Shown here in pieces: positions 7,645-14,960 of a DNA stretch of 64,000 nt. The stretch covers positions 1,550,001-1,614,000 of the forward strand of contig NZ_CP117411.1 of NCBI RefSeq assembly GCF_028607085.1, read 5' to 3'. The stretch is from Sphingomonas naphthae (lineage in GTDB: Bacteria > Pseudomonadota > Alphaproteobacteria > Sphingomonadales > Sphingomonadaceae). A program made the position numbers and the translations under genes. The notes under the pieces were generated by a model that had not been told where the DNA came from, ran no database searches, and saw nothing but the letters and a program-made list of their open reading frames with translations. Within the stretch, counting starts at the first letter, position 1; each line of letters opens with the position of its first letter.

Positions 7645-7920
7645 ATGACCACTCGAAACATCCCCCTCGGCGACGACGCCCCAGAACGCCTCGCATTGCT
7701 CCGCGCCATCAAGCTGCTCGGCGGCAATAAGTCGGAAGTCGCGCGGGTTTGCGGCTGCACGCAGGCCAACATCTTCCAGATCGTTGAATACCGTCGGCGG
7801 CTGCCCGCAGAGTTCGTCCTGCCGCTCGAAGCTCGAACCGGTGTGTCGCGTCATGAGCTTCGGCCTGACATCTACCCGCTCGAACCTGCCGTGTCGCGCG
7901 CAACCGACATCACCGCCTGA
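7645..7920 (+). CDS. YdaS/Cro-like antirepressor
   Basis: 91 residues. The segment LGGNKSEVARVCGCTQANIF is an HTH. It is followed by LPAEFVLPLEARTGVSRHEL, the characteristic second half of YdaS-type Cro analogues, with RPDIYP near the end. It is the first rightward gene and is followed after 3 bp by the replication genes. Expected to switch the phage from repressor expression to lytic early transcription. Confidence 0.8.
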   Translation: MTTRNIPLGDDAPERLALLRAIKLLGGNKSEVARVCGCTQANIFQIVEYRRRLPAEFVLPLEARTGVSRHELRPDIYPLEPAVSRATDITA

Positions 7921-7923
7921 TCC

Positions 7924-8913
7924 ATGGGTCAGAGGGGATCATCCAGACGCTCATCCCAGGCCGCGTTTCGCGCGGCCGTTGAGAAGGCGAAATCTCGGTA
8001 TGACCTGTCGGCCATCATCGGCCGTCATACCAAACTGACGAAGGCCGGGCCGCGCGCGTTGCGCGGCCTGTGCATGTTCCATCAGGAGCGATCCCCCAGC
8101 CTCCACGTCTATGACACGGACGGCGGCTTCCATTGCTTCGGCTGCGGGGCCAGCGGCGATGTGTTCGACTTCCTCAAGGCGAAAAACGGTCTCGGCTTCA
8201 TCGACGCAATCCGCTGGCTGGACGCGGCGGCCTTGCCGGAGGTCAGCGAGGCTGAGCGAGCCCGGCAGCGGGCCGAGGACGAGGCAGAACGCGCGGCGGC
8301 GATCGATCTGGCCCGCACCGTCTGGCGCGGCGCCACGCAAGCCGCTGGCAGCCCGGCGGAGGTCTATGCCCGCTCGCGCGGCATCACCGTGCCGCTGCCA
8401 CCGTCGATCCGCTTCGCCCGAACACCGGCATGGTATGACGCCGAAAGCGGCGAAGTCGGCCCCGCCATCCCGGCGGTGATCGGTTGCGTTCAGGACATGA
8501 GTGGAGCCTTCATCGGCATACAGCGCATCTTCCTCAGCCAAGGCGGGCGCGCCAAGGCGAAGATGCCGAACCCAAAGAAGACGCTCGGCAGGTTCAAGGG
8601 CGGCGCACTGCGGCTTGGCCCTGTCGCAGAGGGCATCACCTCGTGTGAGGGGCCGGAAGACGGCTGGACGCTAATGCAGGCGATGCCAGCCCAATCCATC
8701 TGGGTTGCGCTCGGAACCGCCAATCTCGCTTCGATGGTCCTGCCGCCCGAGGTCCGCCACCTCAGGATCGGGGGGGACAACGGGGCGGCTGGCCGCGCCG
8801 CCGTCGCCACTGCCGCCGAGGCTCACACGGCGCGCGGCGTCGAGGTGTCCGCCTTCTTCCCCGAGGATCGGTACAAAGATTTCAACGATGCTCTCCGGGG
8901 AATCTGCGCGTGA
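7924..8913 (+). CDS. Phage DNA primase, CHC2 zinc finger plus Toprim
   Basis: 329 residues. A CHC2-type zinc ribbon has C50, H53, C71 and C74 (LCMFH ... HCFGCGASGDVFDF). A mid region precedes a C-terminal Toprim-like part with EGPEDG (acidic ligand block) and GGDNGAAG. This is the DnaG-like primase of small replication modules. The stop overlaps the GTG of the DnaB-like helicase gene, so the two partners are made together. Start ATG 7924 lies three bases after the Cro-like stop codon. Confidence 0.85.
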   Translation: MGQRGSSRRSSQAAFRAAVEKAKSRYDLSAIIGRHTKLTKAGPRALRGLCMFHQERSPSLHVYDTDGGFHCFGCGASGDVFDFLKAKNGLGFIDAIRWLDAAALPEVSEAERARQRAEDEAERAAAIDLARTVWRGATQAAGSPAEVYARSRGITVPLPPSIRFARTPAWYDAESGEVGPAIPAVIGCVQDMSGAFIGIQRIFLSQGGRAKAKMPNPKKTLGRFKGGALRLGPVAEGITSCEGPEDGWTLMQAMPAQSIWVALGTANLASMVLPPEVRHLRIGGDNGAAGRAAVATAAEAHTARGVEVSAFFPEDRYKDFNDALRGICA

Positions 8914-10346
8914 GTGACATCGCCTTCCAGGAGATCGAACTAAGCGACCTGTCGATTGGCAGTCCTCGCGCCGAACTGGCGCTGTTGGGGGAGTTGCTGG
9001 GCGACAATAGCGGGATCGACATGACCGCCGACCGGCTGATGCCCGAGGATTTCTCAGTGCCGCTCTATGGGCGCGTCTTCGCCGTGATCGTGCGCGAGGC
9101 TTCACTGGGGCGCTCAGTCAACGCCATTACCCTCTCGCCCTATTTCCGTGACGATCGCGACTTCGAGGAACTCGATGCCCAGCGGCGGCTGAGCGACGCC
9201 GCGCGCGATAGCATCGGCGACTACCGGCCGACGCCATACCTCGACCAGATCCTGAGCCTCTCGAAGCGACGCCGGATCGTCGCCGGCTTGAGCCGCATCC
9301 AAGCCGAAGCCCGCAACCTTGAGATGTCTGTCGACGACATCCTCTCGGAAGCGGATGCCACCCTATCGACGATAGTGGACCGGGCTGAGGGAACGCATGA
9401 AGTCACCGGGGCCGACGCGCTGGGTGAGGTGATTGCCGAGTTCGGCCTGCCAGTGGTCGGTGTCCGATGCGGGACGATCGGCCAGATTGACGATCTGGCG
9501 GGGCCGCTGCGGCCGGGGCAGATGGTGATCGTCGCCGGCCGTCCCGGCATGGCGAAGACCGCTACAGCCGTCAGCTATGCGATCGGCGCAGCGCGCGCCG
9601 GCCACGGTACGCTGTTTGTCAGCCTCGAAATGTCGGCGAAGGAGCTTGGCGCGCGCATCGGTTCAGACCTGTGCTTCGATGTCGCGCAGGGCACAGGCGT
9701 CCCGTTTGAGGTCATCCGGGATCGCCGACCTTCGGTATCGCAAACGCTGCGCATTAGGGAAGCAAGGGTGTCCTTTTCCGACATGCCGCTCCAGATCGTG
9801 GATCGCGGCGGCTGCAAGATGGCGACCCTCGAAACGATGATCCGGCGGCACAAGCGGAAGATGGCTGCGGCCGGCCGCAAACTCGAACTGGTCATCGTCG
9901 ACTATTTGCAGCTGCTCAGCCCCGATCAGCCGATGCGGAGCAGTTACGAGGCGGTCTCCGAGATCAGCAAGCGGATCAAGCAGGCGGCGAAGAGCCAGGG
10001 TGTGGCGATCATGGCGCTGGCGCAGCTCTCCCGCAGCGTCGAGCAGCGCCCCGACCGTCGCCCCCAACTGTCCGATCTACGCGATAGCGGCCAGATTGAG
10101 CAGGACGCCGATACGGTCATCTTCCTCTACCGCGAAGCCTACTACACCAAGAAGGAAGAGCCGAAGCGCGGCACCAGCGAATGGTACGACTGGTCGGTGA
10201 AGTATGCGGAGATCGAGCGCCACATAGAGTTCATCTGCGCGAAGCGACGCGATGGCGCTGAAGGCCGGGGCGCTGGCCTATTCTTCGGTGAGTTTATGGC
10301 CGTTCGCGGCGGCGATTACTACGAGACCCGTGGAGAGTCCCTGTGA
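8910..10346 (+). CDS. Replicative DNA helicase, DnaB family
   Basis: 478 residues from GTG 8910. The N-terminal DnaB domain (PRAELALLGELLGD) interacts with primase. The RecA-like C-terminal domain has Walker A GRPGMAKT (210-217), Walker B VIVDYLQLLSP and a downstream LSDLRDSGQIEQDADTVIFL motif. The Walker A glycine before lysine is alanine here, unusual against the DnaB consensus GKT. Length is normal for the family. It loads on the phage origin together with the primase encoded just upstream. Confidence 0.9.
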   Translation: MSDIAFQEIELSDLSIGSPRAELALLGELLGDNSGIDMTADRLMPEDFSVPLYGRVFAVIVREASLGRSVNAITLSPYFRDDRDFEELDAQRRLSDAARDSIGDYRPTPYLDQILSLSKRRRIVAGLSRIQAEARNLEMSVDDILSEADATLSTIVDRAEGTHEVTGADALGEVIAEFGLPVVGVRCGTIGQIDDLAGPLRPGQMVIVAGRPGMAKTATAVSYAIGAARAGHGTLFVSLEMSAKELGARIGSDLCFDVAQGTGVPFEVIRDRRPSVSQTLRIREARVSFSDMPLQIVDRGGCKMATLETMIRRHKRKMAAAGRKLELVIVDYLQLLSPDQPMRSSYEAVSEISKRIKQAAKSQGVAIMALAQLSRSVEQRPDRRPQLSDLRDSGQIEQDADTVIFLYREAYYTKKEEPKRGTSEWYDWSVKYAEIERHIEFICAKRRDGAEGRGAGLFFGEFMAVRGGDYYETRGESL

Positions 10347-11092
10347 AGATGGAATGGCACAAGCGCGATCACCGCGCGGCGCTGGATGGTTACATGGGCC
10401 TGACGCTTGAAGAGCGGGGTGCCTACACGACGCTGCTTGATCTGATGTACGAGCGCGGCGAGGCCCTACCGGACAACGAGCGACTGATCGCCGGCCACCT
10501 CGAAACATCGGTCAGGAAGTACCGCGCGCTCCGCGATTCTCTGATCGCGAAGGGTAAAATCCAACGGGCCGACGGGGGGCGCCTCACCAACGCTCGCTTC
10601 GAGAAAGAGTGCGAAAGCTCCGTGAATGCTCGACGAACACTCCGCGAAAGCGGTGCGAAGGGTGGACGAAAGCGCGTCGAGAACCTGAAAAACGTCAATG
10701 AAAACAACGAAGGTGGTCAAGCCCGGCTTGAGCCTGCCTCAAGCTCGCGCGCGCGCTTAGAAGGAGAAAGAGATACGCTTACTAACGTAAGCGGCGCGGT
10801 CGCGCCGTTGGATGATCCAGTAAAGTCGATTTTTGACATCGGCGTCAGGCTTCTGGTCAGAGCCGGGACACCCGATCGACAGGCTCGATCCCTCATCGGA
10901 AAATGGCGGAGGGATGCATCGGACGCGGAACTGCTGGCCGTGCTGCCCGAAGCAGCTGGCAAGTCCGATCCGGCTGCGTGGATCACCGCCGCGCTGGCCG
11001 CCCGATCGCGCCCGACGTTCGACCGGCTGGCCGATAGCATTGAGAGATACCGGCACCTGCCGCCGGCCCCCAAGATTGTGGCCATCCAATGA
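10343..11092 (+). CDS. DUF1376 (YdaU-type) phage replication protein
   Basis: 249 residues from GTG 10343, overlapping the helicase stop. The first 70 residues (MEWHKRDHRAALDGYMGLTL, then EERGAYTTLLDLMYERGEAL) are the DUF1376 domain found in phage replication modules, where it often stands in for a helicase loader or initiator. A charged linker rich in Asn/Glu/Arg separates it from a C-terminal helical domain (GTPDRQARSLIGKWRRDASD). The exact role is not established for the family. Confidence 0.75.
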   Translation: MKMEWHKRDHRAALDGYMGLTLEERGAYTTLLDLMYERGEALPDNERLIAGHLETSVRKYRALRDSLIAKGKIQRADGGRLTNARFEKECESSVNARRTLRESGAKGGRKRVENLKNVNENNEGGQARLEPASSSRARLEGERDTLTNVSGAVAPLDDPVKSIFDIGVRLLVRAGTPDRQARSLIGKWRRDASDAELLAVLPEAAGKSDPAAWITAALAARSRPTFDRLADSIERYRHLPPAPKIVAIQ

Positions 11093-11289
11093 CCGCGCAG
11101 CGGTCGTCTCTGGCTGGCATCGCCCCGCTCAGCCGCGACCCGGACCCCGCCAAGGCCAGGCGGGCCGCCCGGGAGGCGTGGCAGGATCACGGGTTGATCC
11201 TCATCAATCCCGAGTGGCTCACCAGCTGGGTGGACAGAGCCCAAGCTGAGCAATTGGCGGTGAAGGTACACGGTAGGCGGGGGAAGTGA
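11089..11289 (+). CDS. Small hypothetical protein, 66 aa
   Basis: MTAQRSSLAGIAPLSRDPDP followed by a basic helix AKARRAAREAWQDHGLILIN. ATG 11089 overlaps the previous TGA by 4 bp and its own stop overlaps the next gene. No family recognised; small, basic and possibly nucleic-acid binding. Confidence 0.55.
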   Translation: MTAQRSSLAGIAPLSRDPDPAKARRAAREAWQDHGLILINPEWLTSWVDRAQAEQLAVKVHGRRGK

Positions 11290-11879
11290 TGGGATCGAAC
11301 ATCTTGGCTGATCGGTGGGCCATCCTGCGCACGTCGGGCGGCCGGACGCTGGCGCTGGCGGCGGCGCTGGCCGAGGCTGGCTACGACGCATGGACCCCGA
11401 TGCAGGTTCAGGATCGTCGCCGCGCGCGCGGCAGGCCGCCGACCGAGCAGCGCGTGCCGATCATGCCGACAGTCGTGTTCGTTCGCGCCGATCGCGTGTC
11501 CGATCTCTACCGGGCGCTCTCCCTGCCTGTGAACCCCTTCCCCGCATTCTCGATCTTCCAGCAAGCCGGGCGTGTGCCGGTCATCTCCGACTGGGAGTTG
11601 GATTGCCTGCGCTCGGCCGAGGAAAGGGCGGCCCGCGCCCGCATGAAGAGCGAGCGGCGGGAGTTCACGATTGGCGGCGCCGTGAAGGTCGCCGAGGGCA
11701 TCCTGCAAGGCATGGTGGGCGTGGTCGTCGACGCCAAGGGCAAGGCGCCGACGATCGACCTGGGCGGCGGCTGGGTGATGAAGATCGAGGGTTGGCTGTT
11801 GCGGCCGGATGATGTAGATGCTGACGACAGCACAGGCCGACAGGATCGGCAGAGGACTTATCGGCGCGAGCCGACGTAG
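11286..11879 (+). CDS. NusG-like phage transcription factor
   Basis: 197 residues from GTG 11286 (ATG 11289 equally possible). The N-terminal part (WAILRTSGGRTLALAAALAE, AGYDAWTPM, then PIMPTVVFVRA) follows the NGN domain pattern of NusG/RfaH. The region VAEGILQGMVGVVVDAKGKA looks like a KOW motif. NusG paralogues modify RNA polymerase for antitermination. Its place at the end of the replication block, before late genes, and just upstream of a perfect palindrome and a terminator-like hairpin suggests it controls late gene expression. Function inferred. Confidence 0.7.
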   Translation: MMGSNILADRWAILRTSGGRTLALAAALAEAGYDAWTPMQVQDRRRARGRPPTEQRVPIMPTVVFVRADRVSDLYRALSLPVNPFPAFSIFQQAGRVPVISDWELDCLRSAEERAARARMKSERREFTIGGAVKVAEGILQGMVGVVVDAKGKAPTIDLGGGWVMKIEGWLLRPDDVDADDSTGRQDRQRTYRREPT

Positions 11880-11945
11880 GGCTACCGGCCGGAAGGCGAA
11901 GCGGTAGCTCCATTCCCGTAGGGCTCGCCGGCATGTGTCGGCGGC

Positions 11946-11994
11946 CAATTCTAGAGAATTGCCTGACGCCCAGCCGCCGCGCTGGGCTTCGTCG
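11946..11994 (+). promoter_or_regulatory. Palindrome plus terminator-like hairpin downstream of NusG-like gene
   Basis: CAATTCT-AG-AGAATTG (11946-11961) is a perfect 7-bp-arm palindrome. Seven bases later GCCCAGC (11968-11974) pairs with GCTGGGC (11981-11987) around a 6-nt loop, followed by TTCGTCGTGTT. The pair could be a terminator with a control site, or an antitermination loading site for the NusG-like protein. The rest of 11880-12127 holds no gene I can support. Confidence 0.45.
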
Positions 11995-12127
11995 TGTTCA
12001 GGTCTGCCCACAGCGTTGGGCCGCAGGATGCCCGCGCTGACAGTGGAAACATTGTCGCACCGCGTCGTTTTTCGGGCTCTCAATCGCGGATTGCAGCCTG
12101 ACCGACGACGAAAGAGCCGAAGTTCTC

Positions 12128-12286
12128 GTGACGGCCAGTGGCTTGCTTCGTGAGCATCACCAGCACGCCGTCGAGCGAGCAAACGAGGAATATCTGCGCG
12201 CGATTAAGGCAGGTGACACCGCGTCCGCCAAGCATTGGGAGGGGGTTGTCGCCCTTCTGTCAGCGGGGATCCGCGACGTTTACTAA
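12128..12286 (+). CDS. Small hypothetical phage protein, 52 aa
   Basis: Frame from GTG 12128 to TAA 12284-12286 reads VTASGLLREHHQHAVERANE, EYLRAIKAGDTASAKHWEGV, VALLSAGIRDVY. Codon use and amphipathic helices look coding, and the open frame continues upstream (SLTDDERAEVL) without an ATG. The start is therefore uncertain and no ribosome site is obvious. Unknown function. Confidence 0.4.
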   Translation: MTASGLLREHHQHAVERANEEYLRAIKAGDTASAKHWEGVVALLSAGIRDVY

Positions 12287-12364
12287 CCTTCGCGGATCGA
12301 TTGTGCAGCGCAGCAGTTTAATGGATGCGGCCCTGCGAGCAGGCCGCGATCCCCTCCACCTTTT

Positions 12365-12397
12365 GCCCCGGCGGCTACGGTCGTCGGGGCTTTCGTT
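12365..12397 (+). terminator. Terminator-like hairpin
   Basis: GCCCCG (12365-12370) pairs with CGGGGC (12385-12390), with further pairs inside, followed by TTTCGTT. A second hairpin GCGGCC/GGCCGC lies just upstream around 12327-12347. Both are in the 180-bp gap before the packaging genes, where I see no gene. Confidence 0.45.
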
Positions 12398-12466
12398 GGT
12401 CAGCACGGCGCCATGCCGGGCTCTCGGGGAGGTAGCGCGCCTCCCCACATCATCGCGGGGTTGGCC

Positions 12467-12616
12467 ATGACAGACGAGGAGTTCCTCTTCGGCGATGGCC
12501 ATTCCGTCTATCGCGGTCTGCTGCCCAGCCACATGCCCGCCGTCCTGCCGCCTGCGACGTGGACGCGCCAGCGGAGGCGGCAGGCCAATCGCGCGGCGGC
12601 CTTGGCCGCGCGATAG
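12467..12616 (+). CDS. Small hypothetical protein upstream of HNH gene
   Basis: 49 residues, MTDEEFLFGDGHSVYRGLLP, then SHMPAVLPPATWTRQRRRQA and a basic Ala-rich tail. It ends one base before the ATG of the HNH gene, and similar short proteins precede HNH/terminase blocks in other phages. No domain recognised. Confidence 0.5.
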   Translation: MTDEEFLFGDGHSVYRGLLPSHMPAVLPPATWTRQRRRQANRAAALAAR

Positions 12617-12617
12617 C

Positions 12618-12977
12618 ATGGGTCGCCTTACCGGGCTGCCGCCCCGTCTCGCTGGCCTCCCGCCTCGGCTGGCATCCACGCCGATCGACGCGGCGGATCG
12701 CGACCGGAAGCGCAATGAGTTCCACCCGTGGCGCGCCTGGTACAAGACCCCGCTATGGCGGGCGCTGCGCATGGCCACGTTCACCCGCGACCTGTTCACC
12801 TGTACGATGTGCGGCAGGATCGAGGGCGACACCTCCAAGCTCGTGGCGGACCACGACACGCCCCACCGGGGCGATCGGGGCGTGTTCTTCGACCCGAACA
12901 ACCTGAAGACGCTCTGCGCCTCGCCCTGCCACTCCAAGCATAAGCAGCGGCTGGAGCAGGCCGCCGAGCATCGTTAG
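12618..12977 (+). CDS. HNH endonuclease, packaging associated
   Basis: 119 residues. The zinc/HNH core reads FTCTMCGRIEGDTSKLVADH (first CxxC and the HNH histidine in ADHD), then FFDPNNLKTLCASPCHSKHK with the second Cys pair and final HxxxH. In HK97-like cos phages an HNH nuclease encoded just before the terminase is needed for specific cos cleavage by TerL. Position and size match that group exactly. Cys and His ligands are all present. Confidence 0.85.
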   Translation: MGRLTGLPPRLAGLPPRLASTPIDAADRDRKRNEFHPWRAWYKTPLWRALRMATFTRDLFTCTMCGRIEGDTSKLVADHDTPHRGDRGVFFDPNNLKTLCASPCHSKHKQRLEQAAEHR

Positions 12978-13001
12978 GAAACGATGGTGGCCCCCACCGC
13001 T

Positions 13002-13193
13002 CTACGGCACGATTTCGAGAATGGTGAGCGGGAAGCTATCGGTCTTCACCTCATTCTTTTCGTTGAACCAGGTAACGTAGGCGTGGATCGGGCCATCGCC
13101 ACCCCAGCCGCTTCTTCCCACCGATGTCACCATCATCACCGGCCCGCCCGACCTCATCCGAACCTTGGCACCCTCTTCAATCGCAGCCGTCAT
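13002..13193 (-). CDS. DUF2158 (YodC-like) small protein
   Basis: 63 residues: a conserved VRMRSGGPVMMVTSV block and later YVTWFNEKNEVKTDSFP, matching DUF2158, a small beta-barrel-like fold. ATG 13193 is preceded by AAGGAGACGG. It lies on the opposite strand to the late operon, between HNH and the cos candidate, and converges on HNH. Function unknown in all relatives known to me. Confidence 0.7.
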   Translation of the reverse strand: MTAAIEEGAKVRMRSGGPVMMVTSVGRSGWGGDGPIHAYVTWFNEKNEVKTDSFPLTILEIVP

Positions 13194-13215
13194 CACCGTC
13201 TCCTTGAGGTGCGCT

Positions 13216-13434
13216 ATGGACGACGACCGTTCGCTTGAACTGGAGCTTGTTCAGCCACCGAGTCACGAACCGGTCGTGCTCGGCGACTTTGTTCTCCTTG
13301 CAAGCGGGAGTCCACAGGGACTGGTGATCGCAATCGAGAACTCGATGGCGACGGTCACATGGTTGCTCGGTAACGGACTGAGGTCGAACCTCCCTGTTGC
13401 GTGCCTGCGACCGAACGCAGTGCGACATCGCTGA
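13216..13434 (+). CDS. Small hypothetical protein, DUF2158-like
   Basis: 72 residues. The segment VVLGDFVLLASGSPQGLVIA, then ATVTWLLGNGLRSNLPVACL, resembles the SGGP-x-M-x-V...W pattern of the divergent neighbour, so the two may be distant paralogues. ATG 13216 follows CTTGAGGTGC. Divergent start-to-start distance is only 22 bp, so the two must share a control region. Confidence 0.5.
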   Translation: MDDDRSLELELVQPPSHEPVVLGDFVLLASGSPQGLVIAIENSMATVTWLLGNGLRSNLPVACLRPNAVRHR

Positions 13435-13567
13435 TCCCCGCCGGGCGGGAGGGGGGGGTGTCAAAGTCAGGGGCCGGCCAACCCCGTGGACCGCCCCTCG
13501 TGCCACGCGGAGATAATTTTCTGGTGGGTGTAGTCGGGTGCGAACTTTCGTCGGAAGGCGGTACTTG
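13435..13567. other. Candidate cos packaging region
   Basis: This 133-bp gap between the HNH/DUF2158 genes and terS has no gene. It begins with a G run (GGGAGGGGGGGG near 13448), passes a GGGGCCGGCCAACCCCG block around 13470-13490 and ends with an AT-rich GAGATAATTTTCTGG. An HNH gene, such a G-rich/GC-palindromic stretch and terS in this order is the cos layout of HK97-like phages. The cut positions cannot be read from sequence. Confidence 0.4.
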
Positions 13568-14119
13568 ATGGCTGTCCGAAAGACGACTGAGGAATGGCGC
13601 CGGATTGAGGCCGAATATTGCGGCAGCGACGATTCCATTCGCGAAATAGCTGATCGGCATGAGATTTCCGACACGGCTATTCGGAAGCGCGCTCGGGCCG
13701 ATGGCTGGGAACGCCCGGTTCGCACCGCGAACCGTCACGAACTTGACCGTCAGCCCCCGCCCCCGCCTGCCACGGACCCGGAACAGCCGGTCGACGCTGC
13801 GACGATCGCCGACGGTGGGCGCGGCCTCGTCATGAGGATGCTCGACGAACTGGACGTGGTGACCAGCCGCCGGGGCGAGCTGGAAGACATGATCGAGGCG
13901 GCGACCGAGAACGACGATGAGGACGATCGGCGGATCGCCATGGAGCGCGCCGTCAGCCTGCCGAGCCGGGCAAACACCGTGAAGACGCTGGCGTTGGCGC
14001 TCAAGACCCTGAACGAAGCGTCGGCGCCGCAAGGTAAGAAGGCCCAGGCGCAGGACCGCGCCAACGAAGTGGCCAGCCGCTTTCGTCCGATCGGCCCGCC
14101 GCAGCTGAAGGCTGTCTAG
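13568..14119 (+). CDS. terS: Terminase small subunit
   Basis: 183 residues from ATG 13568: MAVRKTTEEWRRIEAEYCGS, then an HTH REIADRHEISDTAIRKRARA and the typical DGWERP phrase that follows it in small terminases. A helical oligomerisation part (LVMRMLDELDVVTSRRGELE) and a basic tail end in KAV. The HTH recognises cos DNA and recruits TerL. The stop codon TAG now overlaps the target site of the IS insertion; before insertion it was probably TAA. Confidence 0.82.
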   Translation: MAVRKTTEEWRRIEAEYCGSDDSIREIADRHEISDTAIRKRARADGWERPVRTANRHELDRQPPPPPATDPEQPVDAATIADGGRGLVMRMLDELDVVTSRRGELEDMIEAATENDDEDDRRIAMERAVSLPSRANTVKTLALALKTLNEASAPQGKKAQAQDRANEVASRFRPIGPPQLKAV

Positions 14120-14960
14120 GCAGTGTCTGCATTTAGCGGATTCCATTTGGAAGACCGATCTGATTCAAGGCTGGTGAAGGAGCCAAGCCTTGAGCAGACG
14201 AACGCTGACGGACGAGCAATGGGATCGGATTGCGGGTCATCTTCCGGGTCGGGAGGGGACGCGAGGGCGGAGCGGTGTCGACAACCGGCTATTTGTGGAT
14301 GCGATCCTGTGGATGGCCGGCAATGCGGCGCGCTGGCGTGACCTGCCGGAGGTGTTCGGCAAGTGGACAGGGGTGCATGCGCGGTTCCGGCGGTGGTCGC
14401 ATGCCGGTGTATGGGAACGGCTTTTCCATAGCCTGGCCGACACGCCGGACTTCGAATACGTCCTGATCGACAGCACCATCTCGAAGGCGCACGCCGATGC
14501 GGCGGGCGCAAAAGGGGGGCTGAAGCTGCCGCGATCGGTCGGTCCCGCGGCGGGCTGACGACCAAGCTGCATGCGGCGGTCGACGCCATCGGCCTGCCGA
14601 TCCGTATCCATCCGACGCCCGGGCAATGGGGCGATCGCCCCCAGGCCGAAGCGCTGCTGACGGGCTTGAAGGGTGTCGGCCACGTCATCGCCGACGCCGC
14701 CTATGACGCCGATCCGCTACGCGTCTTCATCGCCGACAGTCTCGGTGCTACTGCCCACATCAAAGCCAATCCCAGCCGAACCGGAAAGCCTCCCATCGAC
14801 TGGCGCCTCTACAAGGAACGCCATCAGGTTGAGTGCTTCTTCAACAAGCTCAAGCGCTTCCGCCGCATCGCCTTGCGCTGCGAGAAGACCATCTCCGCCT
14901 TCATGGGCTTCGTTCACCTCGCATGCGCCATGATCTGGCTGCGCTAAATGCAGACGCGGC
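14120..14960 (+). mobile_element. IS5-family insertion sequence, 841 bp
   Basis: Terminal inverted repeats GCAGTGTCTGCATTTAGCG (14120-14138) and its counterpart at 14942-14960 match at 17 of 19 positions. Flanks are CTAG (14116-14119) and CTAA (14961-14964), consistent with a CTA/YTAR-type duplication. The element holds a two-frame transposase. Size, ends and A4G6 shift site fit the IS427 group of IS5. It sits precisely between terS and terL. Confidence 0.85.
14190..14947 (+). CDS. IS5-family transposase made by -1 frameshift
   Basis: The first frame starts at TTG 14190 behind AAGGAG and runs to a stop at 14558 (122 aa: MSRRTLTDEQWDRIAGHLPG, first Asp of the DDE triad in VLIDSTISKAHAD). At AAAAGGGGGG (14510-14519) a -1 shift joins it to the second frame, RSRGGLTTKLHAAVDAIGLP, with the second Asp in DAAYDAD and the Glu in YKERHQVECFFNKLKRFRRI. 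The DDE set is complete, so the element is probably active. Production of the full protein depends on the shift. Confidence 0.82.
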
